A stretch of 64,000 bases of DNA from Sporobacter termitidis DSM 10068 (lineage in GTDB: Bacteria; Bacillota; Clostridia; Oscillospirales; Oscillospiraceae): positions 1 to 64,000 of the forward strand of contig NZ_FQXV01000011.1 of NCBI RefSeq assembly GCF_900130065.1, read 5' to 3'. Made by a program: the position numbers and the translations under genes. How positions within the stretch are numbered: position 1 is the first letter of the stretch; the number at the start of each line of letters is the position of its first letter. Positions 9,031 through 19,408 of the stretch are shown piece by piece. The notes beneath the pieces are model-generated. The model made no database searches and had not been told where the DNA came from. It was given only the letters and a program-made list of their open reading frames with translations.

Positions 9031-9116
9031 CGCGGCCCCGACGGGGTCTGGGCGGAGCCCCACCCGGGATCATAGGGGGCGGAGCCCCCTATACTTCTAT
9101 CGGGCGGGCGGGTGGG
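9031..9116. repeat. Dispersed GC-hairpin/G-tract element, copy 1 (overlaps galE 3' end)
   Basis: The element holds a short GC palindrome, then the hairpin atagggggc-gga-gccccctat (9072-9092), the spacer atacttctatc, and GGGCGGGCGGGTGGG (9102-9116). The galE stop lies inside the hairpin, so the element encodes the last galE residues. Related copies are at 21600, 39338, 42260, 53046, 58848 and 61728, all with the G-tract on the plus strand. Confidence 0.8.
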
Positions 9117-10111
9117 CAATTTTTCTGCCAGTTCCACGCATCGCGGCACATGTCCTCCAATGTGCGCTCGGCCTTCCAGCCCATAAGCCGGCAGGCCTTT
9201 GCAGAATCCGAATAATATTCCGGTAAATCACCCTCACGCCGGGGGGCGATGGCATACGGTATTTTGATCTTGTTAGCACGCTCAAACGCGCCCACAATGT
9301 CCAGGACGCTGTAGCCGACACCGGTGCCGAGGTTGAACACTTCGACGCCCCGGTACGCCGCGCCATATTTAAGGGCCGCCACATGCCCCTTCGCTAGGTC
9401 GACAACGTGGATGTAGTCCCTAATGCCGGTACCGTCCCTGGTGGGATAATCGTTGCCGAAGACGTTGAGTTTTTCAAACTTTCCGACGGCCACCTGCGAG
9501 ATATACGGCATCAGGTTGTTCGGTATACCGTTGGGCATTTCCCCGATCAGGCCGCTGCTGTGCGCGCCCACGGGATTGAAATAACGCAGCAGCACCGCCG
9601 AAAGCTCGCCCCGGGCGGCTGACGCATCCTTAATGATCTGCTCGATCATCAGCTTTGTGCTGCCGTAAGGATTCGAGCAGGGGCCGGCCGCCATCGTCTC
9701 GACGTAGGGAATGGCGTTCAGCGGACCGTAAACAGTCGCCGAGGAGCTGAAGATGATGATGTTGACGCCGAATTGTTCCATCGTTTCAAGGAGCGTCAGT
9801 GTGCAGTCCAGATTATTGCGATAATAGCGCAGCGGCACCTTGACCGATTCGCCGACGGCCTTGTAGCCCGCAAAATGAATCACGCCGCCGATCCGTTCCT
9901 TTTCAAAAACAGTACGGAGGCCTTTTTTATCAGCAACATCGACATGATACACCGAGACATTTTTGCCCGTGATTTTCTCGATCCTGCCGACGGTCTCCGG
10001 CGAACTGTTGGAGAAATTGTCGGCAATGACGACCTCGTACCCGGCGTTTAAAAGCTCCACGGCCGTATGCGAGCCGATATAGCCCGCGCCGCCTGTCAGA
10101 AGTACTTTCAT
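9089..10111 (-). CDS. galE: UDP-glucose 4-epimerase
   Basis: The 340-residue product interconverts UDP-glucose and UDP-galactose. It shows the NAD-binding motif TGGAGYIGSHT, the catalytic Tyr/Lys region (NPYGSTKLMIEQ), SSSATVYG and RYFNPVGAH. The start at 10111 (MKVLLTGG) is chosen over an upstream in-frame Met because the Rossmann motif begins there and gggggcc precedes it. The final residues (CPPARPIEV) are encoded by a dispersed repeat element, suggesting the native C-terminus was replaced. Confidence 0.95.
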   Translation of the reverse strand: MKVLLTGGAGYIGSHTAVELLNAGYEVVIADNFSNSSPETVGRIEKITGKNVSVYHVDVADKKGLRTVFEKERIGGVIHFAGYKAVGESVKVPLRYYRNNLDCTLTLLETMEQFGVNIIIFSSSATVYGPLNAIPYVETMAAGPCSNPYGSTKLMIEQIIKDASAARGELSAVLLRYFNPVGAHSSGLIGEMPNGIPNNLMPYISQVAVGKFEKLNVFGNDYPTRDGTGIRDYIHVVDLAKGHVAALKYGAAYRGVEVFNLGTGVGYSVLDIVGAFERANKIKIPYAIAPRREGDLPEYYSDSAKACRLMGWKAERTLEDMCRDAWNWQKNCPPARPIEV

Positions 10112-10251
10112 GAAAAGGCCCCCATATGCGGTAATTTTATACAGTATATCACAGCTTATCGGCGCGGACAATCGTCTGTTTTCGCGGCTGCGTCATAAAT
10201 CAGGCAAAAAGGTCAATCCTAAAGCCAGACTCAAACGTGAGGTGATTTAAT

Positions 10252-11268
10252 ACGAGCAAAAAGCATGTCGGAAGTCAGAGCGTCAGCTTCCCGAATCCGC
10301 CGTCCATCGCGGCCTCGGCCTGCATCGTCGGCAAAAAGGAGGGCGAAGGGCCGCTGCGCGACAGCTTCGACACGATCATAGAGGATTCGTATTTCGGGGA
10401 AAAGACATGGGAAAAAGCGGAGAGCACCATGCAGAAAATGGCGCTCCAAAAGGCGCTCGAAAAAGCGAACCTGCCGCCGACCGCCCTGGAATTTATATTT
10501 GCCGGCGACCTCTTAAACCAGTGCATCGGCTCGACCTTCTCCATGCGGGACATGGGCATTCCGTTTTTCGGACTGTTCGGCGCCTGCTCGACGATGGCGG
10601 AGAGCCTGGCCCTGGCCTCCATGGCCATCGACGGCGGCTTTGCCGACACCGCCGCGGCCATCACATCCTCCCATTTCTGCACCGCGGAGCGGCAGTTCCG
10701 CTTTCCGCTGGAATACGGCGGCCAGCGCACGCCCACGGCCCAGTGGACGGTGACCGGCTCCGGCGCCGTCATTCTGACCGCCGAGGGCCCGGGGCCGTAC
10801 GTGAAGCATATAACGTGCGGCAAAATCGTCGATGCCGGCATCAAGGACGCCAACAACATGGGCGCCGCGATGGCGCCCGCCGCCTACAGCACCATCAGCG
10901 CGCATTTCAACGACCTGGCGCTGCGGCCGTCCGACTACGACCTGATCGTCACGGGAGACCTTGGCGCGATGGGCGCCGAAATCCTGGTGGATTTCTTTAA
11001 AAACGACGGCGTCGATATCTCGCACAATTACAACGACTGCGGGCTCATGATCTTCTCCCGGCAGGAGCAGGACGTCCACGCCGGGGGCTCCGGCTGCGGC
11101 TGCTCTGCCAGCGTCCTGTGCGGGCACCTGCTGAACGGCATGCGGGACGGGCGCTGGAAAAAGATTTTATTCGCGCCGACAGGCGCCCTCCTCTCGCCCA
11201 CCTCGACGCAGCAGGGCGAAAGCATCCCCAGCATCTGCTGCGCCATTGCCATCTCAACACAAAAGTAG
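10252..11268 (+). CDS. spoVAD: Stage V sporulation protein AD, apparently with an ACG start
   Basis: The product is 338 residues when read from ACG at 10252, the family's usual length. It has the thiolase-like fold segments GDLLNQ, FGACSTM, GGQRTPTAQWTVTG, MGAAMAPAA, VTGDLG, AGGSGCGCSA and TGALLSPTSTQQGESIP. SpoVA proteins import dipicolinic acid into the forespore, and SpoVAD binds it. Homology continues upstream of the first ATG (10429). The only site with a proper ribosome binding site (gaggtga, 10239-10245, 6-base spacing) is ACG; an in-frame TGA at 10243 prevents earlier starts. No spoVAC lies upstream; spoVAE follows. Confidence 0.92.
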   Translation, partial: TSKKHVGSQSVSFPNPPSIAASACIVGKKEGEGPLRDSFDTIIEDSYFGEKTWEKAESTMQKMALQKALEKANLPPTALEFIFAGDLLNQCIGSTFSMRDMGIPFFGLFGACSTMAESLALASMAIDGGFADTAAAITSSHFCTAERQFRFPLEYGGQRTPTAQWTVTGSGAVILTAEGPGPYVKHITCGKIVDAGIKDANNMGAAMAPAAYSTISAHFNDLALRPSDYDLIVTGDLGAMGAEILVDFFKNDGVDISHNYNDCGLMIFSRQEQDVHAGGSGCGCSASVLCGHLLNGMRDGRWKKILFAPTGALLSPTSTQQGESIPSICCAIAISTQK

Positions 11269-11284
11269 GAAAGGACGGACATTC

Positions 11285-11653
11285 ATGAGCGTTGTCTTTG
11301 AATATCTCAAGGCGTTTCTGGTGGGCGGCGCGTTCTGCCTCATCGGGCAGATCCTGATCGACAAAACAAAGCTGACGCCGGCGCGCATCCTGACGTCGTA
11401 CGTCGTGGCCGGCGTCATTCTCGGCGCGGTGGGGATCTATCAGCCGCTCGTCGACTGGGCCGGCGCCGGCGCGACGGTACCCCTCACCGGCTTTGGCAAT
11501 GTCCTGGCCGAGGGCGTGCGGAAGGCCGTCGACGAAAAAGGCGTCCTCGGCATTTTCACCGGCGGCTTCACGGCGGCCGCCGCCGGCATCTGCGCGGCCA
11601 TCTTTTTCGGATACCTCTTCGCGCTGATCTTCAAGCCCGGCGACAAAAGCTGA
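11285..11653 (+). CDS. spoVAE: Stage V sporulation protein AE
   Basis: The 122-residue membrane protein has four hydrophobic stretches and the family's GGAFCLIGQILIDKTKLTPARIL and GAGATVPLTGFGNVLAEGV segments. It works with SpoVAC/SpoVAD in dipicolinic acid transport in developing spores. aggaaagga precedes the ATG, and it lies 16 bases after spoVAD, so the two are an operon expected to be forespore-specific. I could not identify a convincing sigma-G promoter. Confidence 0.93.
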   Translation: MSVVFEYLKAFLVGGAFCLIGQILIDKTKLTPARILTSYVVAGVILGAVGIYQPLVDWAGAGATVPLTGFGNVLAEGVRKAVDEKGVLGIFTGGFTAAAAGICAAIFFGYLFALIFKPGDKS

Positions 11654-11655
11654 AA

Positions 11656-11690
11656 AAAAGTGGCTGTCTTTTTTAAGACAGCCACTTTTG
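11656..11690. terminator. Bidirectional terminator
   Basis: A 14-bp stem (aaagtggctgtctt with its complement ending near 11688) is bounded by A-runs and T-runs. It ends the spoVA operon and the convergent permease gene. Confidence 0.9.
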
Positions 11691-11702
11691 TCAACTTATT
11701 CT

Positions 11703-13055
11703 TTATTCGTTTGGCGTGTTCTTCTCTGCCAATGACTTTTTTCTGTTGGCGAGCATTTTGGCGACGCCGTTTTCCATGGTGATGAAGCAGAAGATGCCCA
11801 CAGCAAGGCCCCAGTTCAGATTCAGCATGTAGATAATGCCGCCGGTGAGCCCGGCAACGCCTGCCGCGATCTTATCGCCCTTGACCTGGTCAATGGCGAT
11901 ATAGGAGCACGCAAACGCCTGGATGATATAGGTACAGGCCAGCGCCACATGAAGGACGGGGCCTAAAAGCGTGACGATCGGGAAAATCAAAACGCAGATC
12001 GTCGTGGCGAGCTTGAAGGAGCCCGCGCCGCCGAACATGGTCTTCATGGATTCCTTGCCGGCCTTATAGCGCTCGCCGACGGAAACGGTAACGGCGGCCC
12101 ACAGCGGACCTGCCATCGGGGGATACGGCATGAAGAGCGCTAAAATCAGGTTTCTGACGCCGGAAATGACGTTTGTGCGGTTGGAGTTGAAGTCGAGCTT
12201 CTCATCCGGGCGCGCTTCCTTCGCCTCCTGCAGGACGGCTTCCGCCGTGATGATATCGCCGAAGGCGATGATGTAAACGGCAAGCGCCATCGGGATCAGC
12301 GTTATGAAGGTCTGGAGCGACGGAAAGCCGATTGAGAACGGGCTGGCCGTTCTGAACAGGCCCGCGAAATCGAACGGGGTGATGATGCGGCTTGTGAATA
12401 CCGGCAGCTGGACCTCGCCGGTGGCAAAACCGACGATCATCGCCACCACAAGGCTCGAGAGCATGCCGTATTTGCCGATTTGCCTGAGCACCTTGCTCTT
12501 GGCGCTCGCGTTTTTATAAGCGACGGAGAAAACGACCACCAGCGCCACGACGCAGCTGACGATGATCGTGATCGGCGCCCCCTCGACGTAACCGCCCTTG
12601 CCAAAAACCTTGGCGACAGCCGCGATCGAAACGCCGAACAGGATACCGGCCTTCAGCGAGCCGGGGATGATCTTCATGATCTTATGCGCCAGGCCCGTGA
12701 TGCCGAGGATCAGAAAGACCAGCGACACGAGGATCTGGAGCGCGATCATCGCCTCAAGACGCGCGGTGGGGTCGACATCGACGGTGGCATAGCCGCTCAG
12801 GAACACGGTGATAAGCGGGAGCGCGGAGGCGATCCATCCGGGGACGACGGGGTCGGCGAACAGGACGTGCAGGAGTCCGAGCGCTTCGGCGACGAAAACG
12901 GCGGCGTAGGCCTGCGGGTCGGTGAGCCCGAAGTTCTCCTTCAGGATCGGCAGCGCCGAGAGCCCCACGGCGATAAGCAGAACGGCCTGAAGTATTTCCG
13001 GCGACTCGAGCTTATAGTGGACAAACGGGATCTTCATTTTGATTTTCTTAGACAT
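11703..13055 (-). CDS. Putative NCS2/SLC26-like permease
   Basis: The 450-residue product is highly hydrophobic with about 12-14 membrane segments. The segment SLKAGILFGVSIAAV and the later FGDIITAEAVLQEAKE and PYPPMAGPLWAA blocks suggest the xanthine/uracil or sulfate permease superfamily. The substrate cannot be read from sequence. A DUF3870 gene lies directly upstream on the same strand, separated by a terminator-like hairpin, which hints at a functional link. Confidence 0.65.
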   Translation of the reverse strand: MSKKIKMKIPFVHYKLESPEILQAVLLIAVGLSALPILKENFGLTDPQAYAAVFVAEALGLLHVLFADPVVPGWIASALPLITVFLSGYATVDVDPTARLEAMIALQILVSLVFLILGITGLAHKIMKIIPGSLKAGILFGVSIAAVAKVFGKGGYVEGAPITIIVSCVVALVVVFSVAYKNASAKSKVLRQIGKYGMLSSLVVAMIVGFATGEVQLPVFTSRIITPFDFAGLFRTASPFSIGFPSLQTFITLIPMALAVYIIAFGDIITAEAVLQEAKEARPDEKLDFNSNRTNVISGVRNLILALFMPYPPMAGPLWAAVTVSVGERYKAGKESMKTMFGGAGSFKLATTICVLIFPIVTLLGPVLHVALACTYIIQAFACSYIAIDQVKGDKIAAGVAGLTGGIIYMLNLNWGLAVGIFCFITMENGVAKMLANRKKSLAEKNTPNE

Positions 13056-13083
13056 TTTTCCCTCTCCTTCTGATCTTATATAT

Positions 13084-13132
13084 AAAAAAGCCGGCAGACC
13101 GCATCGCGCAGGCGATGCGGCAAGCCGGCTTC
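13084..13132 (-). terminator. Terminator or attenuator between the DUF3870 and permease genes
   Basis: On the minus strand a long stem (aagccggc...gcatcgc, arms about 13112-13132 and 13089-13107) is followed by T6. It lies after the DUF3870 gene and about 30 bases before the permease start, so it could reduce read-through into the permease. Confidence 0.75.
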
Positions 13133-13188
13133 CACTCGGATATCAGAGCTTTTTTGAAGTCCACTCCGAATAAAACAGCGTCTGAGTA

Positions 13189-13521
13189 TTATTGGCGTTC
13201 GGCCATGATCTCCTTGAACTTGGCGAAAACCATTTTAAGCGAGGTTTCGATGGCTCTTTTGGCGTGCCCGTAATAGAGCTTATCGAATCTGGCAATCAGC
13301 TTTTCCGGGCCATCGTTCAAATTATAACCGATGATCATCCCGGCCACAAAGCTTTTCGTCACGTCCGTCACCACGGAGCACTCGGCGTTGACGACCTCCC
13401 CGCGCGTCATGTCGACCAGCACCACGAGAACGAGCGTCTTGTATACTTCCTCCGAGGTGGTGTTGGCCGGCAGCTTCGCATAGCCGGAAATCAGAATAAC
13501 GTCGGTCCCTGCTTTGTCCAT
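13189..13521 (-). CDS. DUF3870 domain protein
   Basis: The 110-residue product matches DUF3870 in the pattern SGYAKLPANTTSEEVYK, ECSVVTD and a YYGHAKRAIETSLK C-terminal segment. The function of this family is unknown to me. The ATG at 13521 is chosen because gggagg precedes it by six bases; the frame could begin further upstream. A promoter (13699-13726) and a possibly folded leader lie upstream, and a permease gene lies downstream. Confidence 0.7.
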   Translation of the reverse strand: MDKAGTDVILISGYAKLPANTTSEEVYKTLVLVVLVDMTRGEVVNAECSVVTDVTKSFVAGMIIGYNLNDGPEKLIARFDKLYYGHAKRAIETSLKMVFAKFKEIMAERQ

Positions 13522-13589
13522 TTGCTGCCTCCCGCCTGACATTTTAAACGCGCCGGGGAAAAAACACCGGCGCAAGCGCACATCGCGGG

Positions 13590-13695
13590 CTAAAATGCGG
13601 ATACAGCGCTCCGCAGGTCCCTTGCGGATATTGAAAGGGTTTTGCCGGCGCTCCGCAAAAAATCAAGCCGCACAAGGTTAATGGCCGCATTTTAG
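13590..13695 (-). promoter_or_regulatory. Possible structured leader RNA upstream of the DUF3870 gene
   Basis: An 11-bp perfect inverted repeat, ctaaaatgcgg (13590-13600) and ccgcattttag (13685-13695), encloses 84 bases. Inside are a second complementary pair (ccctt/aaggg) and two copies of gcgctccgca. It starts at the predicted transcription start and ends about 70 bases before the DUF3870 ATG. It does not match a riboswitch class I can recognise by eye. Confidence 0.4.
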
Positions 13696-13698
13696 TTA

Positions 13699-13726
13699 AT
13701 TATATGCGATTTTGTGTAATAAGCAA
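13699..13726 (-). promoter_or_regulatory. Promoter of the DUF3870 gene
   Basis: On the minus strand TTGCTT (13721-13726) is followed after 16 bases by a perfect TATAAT (13699-13704). The rest of the gene-free stretch 13727-13844 is AT-rich and shows nothing further. Confidence 0.65.
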
Positions 13727-13844
13727 TATATTTTAATTACGAAATCACACATGTTTTTTCCGCCGTATTTATTGATTTTACAACCTTCCCTGCCAAAGTT
13801 CCGTCACATTAGGCATATTTTCCGGTCTCAAGCCCGTTTTTCGC

Positions 13845-15578
13845 TCAAACAGGCACGTGTTTCAGTTCATATTCCCCGGCATATTTCTCGGCCGCCGAGC
13901 CCTCCACGACGCCCAGCGTCATGCCGCGGCGGTGATAAAACGCGTGCGCGCCGATTTTTTCGACCTTACGGGGAATATCGAGCCGCGTCAGGAGAACGTC
14001 GTCGTAAAACGCGCTCTCGCCGATATTGACGACGTTTTCGCCGATCGAAACGCGCTCCAGGTGCTCGCACAGGCGGAAGGCCCAGTCGTCGATATCGACG
14101 ACGCCGCTGCCGATCACCGCGTTCCTGAGATTCTTGCAGGTATAGAAGCAGTCGTTGCCGATGCGGAGCGTTGCGTCGGGGATGACGATTTCTCTGAGAT
14201 TCTCGCAGTTCCGGAACGCCCCCATGCCGAGGGCGACAACGCCCTCCGGTATGTCGATATGCTCCAGGTCGCTGATGAAAGCGAAGGCGTAGTTGCCGAT
14301 GTATTTGAGGCTCCTTGGCAGCTTTACCTCCCGTATGTACGAGCAGCCGCGAAAGGCGCCGTGGTAGATCGTCGTGACGGACTCCGGGAGCGTGATGCTG
14401 GTGAAACGGACGCGCCAGGCCATGGCAAAGCAGTCCAGCCCGATATGGGTCACCGGCAGGCCGTCCAGCTCGGCCGGGACCTCGACGGCGCGCTTCATCC
14501 CGATGTACTTGACGAGCTCGATGTGTTCCTCGTAGACATTATAAAGGTATTCGGCATTTTTGCGGGAAGCCGTGACCACCGTCGAGACGCCCTCCTGGGT
14601 GCGTTCGAAATAGGGGTCGTAGGCCTTCAGGTTGATGCGCGAGCTTTTCAGATACGGAATGTTGGACAGGGCGACAGTGACCGCGCCGTCCTCCCCGCCC
14701 GAAAAAACGGAAGCTTTGTCGACGTCGATCACATTTGTCTCAAGCTCCTCCACCGCCATATCCAGCAGCGTGGCGTACTCTTCGGCGATATTGGAGAAAT
14801 CCGTGACGGCGCTCTCCATTTGCCCCAGTTCTTCGATCAGTGACGTTTGGGCGGCGCTTTGCCACATCGTCTCCAGGTTCTCGACCATGTACTGCATTTT
14901 TCGGACGTGGAAATTATACTGGGTGATGGCGGAGCGCATCTCCAGCGCCCTGCTTTTCAGCCTCTGGATCAGCGCCTCTGTCTTTGACGCGCCGCCCCGC
15001 CGCCCGATCCCAAGCTTTGAAAGCAGCCGGCCGGCGTAATACATAAAGTCCTTGTCCGGGGCCGCGCTGATCATACCCGGTACGCCGAAGCGCGCGTCCG
15101 CCGGGCGGTCGTCCCGGGAGCGTTTCGGCTCCGGGAGGTCCGGCAGCTCGAGCCGCACGGGCGCGGCGTTCCCTTCCTCCGGGGCGGCGGGCTTTGCCAT
15201 CGCCGCGGGATTTGCCCCCAGCTCCCGGGCCGCATAATCCAGCAGGGCGGCGTATTCGCCGATGAGCTCGTTATAGTCCATAACGGAATTCTGGATGCTC
15301 CCAAGCTCCGCGACAAAGGAGGACTGGATGTCGTTTTGCCACGCATCCTCCAGGTCTCCCACAAGGTACCGCATCTGCAGAAGATAATGGTCGCACCGGC
15401 TCCTGCTCGCGCGCATCTCCTGCGCCTTTTCCCCGAGAAGCTCCGGCGAGAATACCGGCCTTTTGTCCTCATAGGGGTTTTTCATTCCCAGCTTTATTTT
15501 GATCCGTATAAAAAAGTAGTGCCACCGATTATTTGTCTCGCCGCGCTTGAAGCCTGGCATCTGGCCTAAATCTGGCAT
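13845..15578 (-). CDS. WXG100-like tandem fused to BspA-type leucine-rich repeats
   Basis: The 577-residue product has two homologous helical hairpins of about 80 residues (about 44-123 and 200-283). Each has a central Trp turn (LEDAWQNDIQSSF with W80; LETMWQSAAQTSL with W239), resembling WXG100/ESAT-6 proteins although Gly is replaced. From about residue 365 to 560 it has seven or eight LRR_5 repeats (pattern IxIPxxVxxIGxxAFxxCxxL). There is no N-terminal signal peptide. gaaagggag eight bases before the ATG at 15578 supports the long start. By analogy it could be a type VII-secreted surface protein, but no secretion genes are nearby. Confidence 0.7.
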   Translation of the reverse strand: MPDLGQMPGFKRGETNNRWHYFFIRIKIKLGMKNPYEDKRPVFSPELLGEKAQEMRASRSRCDHYLLQMRYLVGDLEDAWQNDIQSSFVAELGSIQNSVMDYNELIGEYAALLDYAARELGANPAAMAKPAAPEEGNAAPVRLELPDLPEPKRSRDDRPADARFGVPGMISAAPDKDFMYYAGRLLSKLGIGRRGGASKTEALIQRLKSRALEMRSAITQYNFHVRKMQYMVENLETMWQSAAQTSLIEELGQMESAVTDFSNIAEEYATLLDMAVEELETNVIDVDKASVFSGGEDGAVTVALSNIPYLKSSRINLKAYDPYFERTQEGVSTVVTASRKNAEYLYNVYEEHIELVKYIGMKRAVEVPAELDGLPVTHIGLDCFAMAWRVRFTSITLPESVTTIYHGAFRGCSYIREVKLPRSLKYIGNYAFAFISDLEHIDIPEGVVALGMGAFRNCENLREIVIPDATLRIGNDCFYTCKNLRNAVIGSGVVDIDDWAFRLCEHLERVSIGENVVNIGESAFYDDVLLTRLDIPRKVEKIGAHAFYHRRGMTLGVVEGSAAEKYAGEYELKHVPV

Positions 15579-15627
15579 ATCTGGTACTCCCTTTCCAATG
15601 TGCTGGCATGATATCTATATTAACTCC

Positions 15628-15656
15628 AATATACGGTCCGCCAAACATTTCGTCAA
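15628..15656 (-). promoter_or_regulatory. Promoter of the WXG100-like/LRR gene
   Basis: On the minus strand TTGACG (15651-15656), a 17-base spacer and TATATT (15628-15633) precede the gene. Confidence 0.65.
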
Positions 15657-15685
15657 GAGTTTTCACCCAGCTGGCTAAAGCGCAC

Positions 15686-15718
15686 AAAAAAGCCGCCTGA
15701 GCAAATGCTCAGGCGGCC
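15686..15718 (-). terminator. Terminator of the ctsR-mcsA-clpC operon
   Basis: A 12-bp stem (15693-15704 with 15707-15718, gccgcctgagca) is followed on the minus strand by T6. Confidence 0.9.
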
Positions 15719-15733
15719 GGGGATTTTGCCGTT

Positions 15734-18214
<2,481 letters not shown>

Positions 18215-18241
18215 GAGTTAACCTCCCAGTCCGTTATACCG

Positions 18242-18268
18242 AGTGGCCGGTTTTTTGCGCCGGCCACT
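18242..18268. other. Intercistronic hairpin between mcsA and clpC
   Basis: The stem agtggccgg (18242-18250) pairs with ccggccact (18260-18268). No T-run follows it on the minus strand, so it may affect mRNA stability rather than end transcription. Confidence 0.5.
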
Positions 18269-18311
18269 ATCAATCGTCCGTGTATTCATTTATTGCCGAT
18301 ATCCGGCAATT

Positions 18312-18773
18312 TTATGAGTTCATGCCGCTTTCCAGCTGTTTTATGCTGTCGCGCAGGCTGGCGGCCTTCTCAAAGTCTTCCGCTTTCGCCGCCTGATGCA
18401 TCTGCTCCCGCAGGATATTGACTTCGCGGCGTTTTTTCATCTCGTCGTCGATATCGACCTTGATCCCGGCGCCCGCCTCCGGTGCGTCCGGCGCGGCGTC
18501 GCCGCCGGTCTTCGGCACGAGCATCCCCACCGTCGGAATAATAAACGTCGGGAACACCATGCCGTAGCCGCCGAACATCCGCCCGGACGGCCTCACGCCG
18601 AACAACTCCGCAAAGGTGTCCTCAAACGAGGCGTCCGGCTGCAGGGGCGACCTGCCGGTATAGCCCAGCTTGCCGGCACATTCCGCACAGAGATGCTTTT
18701 CGGTGATGTTTCCGTTAATATTCGATGTATAGTGAAAATTCACTTCTTCTTTACCGCAGTTGTCGCATTTCAT
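18312..18773 (-). CDS. mcsA: McsA-like zinc-finger and UVR-motif protein
   Basis: The 153-residue product begins with CDNCGKEE and has CAECAGK about 30 residues later, a two-CxxC zinc site. It ends in a UVR motif (LREQMHQAAKAEDFEKAASL). McsA normally activates the arginine kinase McsB and helps regulate CtsR. Here mcsB is absent: clpC starts 97 bases after this stop. The ATG at 18773 follows aaaggaga; an upstream Met has no such site. Confidence 0.85.
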   Translation of the reverse strand: MKCDNCGKEEVNFHYTSNINGNITEKHLCAECAGKLGYTGRSPLQPDASFEDTFAELFGVRPSGRMFGGYGMVFPTFIIPTVGMLVPKTGGDAAPDAPEAGAGIKVDIDDEMKKRREVNILREQMHQAAKAEDFEKAASLRDSIKQLESGMNS

Positions 18774-18815
18774 GGCAATTCTCCTTTCAGTCTGATGGCG
18801 CTTCTGCCCCATATG

Positions 18816-19265
18816 TTATATAATGTTGATCAGCATCTGTTTATAGATGCCTGCCCGGACGGCGTCCCGCAGGGGTACGGGCACGGGCCGGAGGGCGTTG
18901 TTGCCGATGGCGGCCAATAAAAGCCGCGCCTGGCCTTCCTCAATGGCGTCGCCCTGAAGCAGATTCGCCGTCAGCGCCGCCGCCGTGTTCAGATCGATTT
19001 CATCGCCGATGGTATTGACCGTATGCATGATGAGCCTTTCCGGTTCCATGTTGACGCGGGTGATTCGGATAAATCCGCCGCCGCCCCGCCTGCTCTCGAC
19101 AATGTAGCCGTGCTCCGGCGAAAAACGCGTTGAAATCACATAATTGATCTGGCTAGGTACGCACTTGAACCGATTGGCCAGCTCCGATCTCTGGAGCTCC
19201 GCGCAGCCGTTCGTATCATTCAGGGCGTCATGGATGAATCCGGCGATAATATCGCTCATTCCCAT
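18816..19265 (-). CDS. ctsR: Transcriptional repressor CtsR
   Basis: The 149-residue product has the CtsR winged-helix region (SELANRFKCVPSQINYVISTRF, ESRRGGGGFIRI), including the glycine-rich wing that senses heat and binds DNA. The first ATG (19265) is supported by ggaggtga. It is the first gene of the clpC operon and should repress itself through the operator at 19292-19308. Confidence 0.93.
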   Translation of the reverse strand: MGMSDIIAGFIHDALNDTNGCAELQRSELANRFKCVPSQINYVISTRFSPEHGYIVESRRGGGGFIRITRVNMEPERLIMHTVNTIGDEIDLNTAAALTANLLQGDAIEEGQARLLLAAIGNNALRPVPVPLRDAVRAGIYKQMLINII

Positions 19266-19291
19266 GGCGCATCACCTCCAACGTAACTGAC

Positions 19292-19308
19292 TTTGACTAT
19301 CTTTGACC
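19292..19308 (-). promoter_or_regulatory. CtsR operator
   Basis: On the minus strand GGTCAAA-gat-AGTCAAA matches the CtsR heptad direct repeat RGTCAAA-N3-RGTCAAA exactly. It lies between the candidate promoter and the ctsR ribosome binding site. Confidence 0.92.
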
Positions 19309-19315
19309 TTAATTC

Positions 19316-19344
19316 ATATTACATCACCGGGAATTAGACCGCAA
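19316..19344 (-). promoter_or_regulatory. Candidate promoter of the ctsR operon
   Basis: On the minus strand TTGCGG (19339-19344), 17 bases, and TAATAT (19316-19321) place the start of transcription at or next to the CtsR operator. Confidence 0.5.
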
Positions 19345-19408
19345 TGGTCAGCATCCGCTCAGTCACGCTGAATACCGCCTATATCCGGCGTTATGTCGAT
19401 TTATCTTC

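Noticed and set aside
10190-10221. Sigma-G-type promoter before spoVAD
   Set aside because: Partial matches (cataa and caatccta) have the wrong spacing and composition, so I did not call it.
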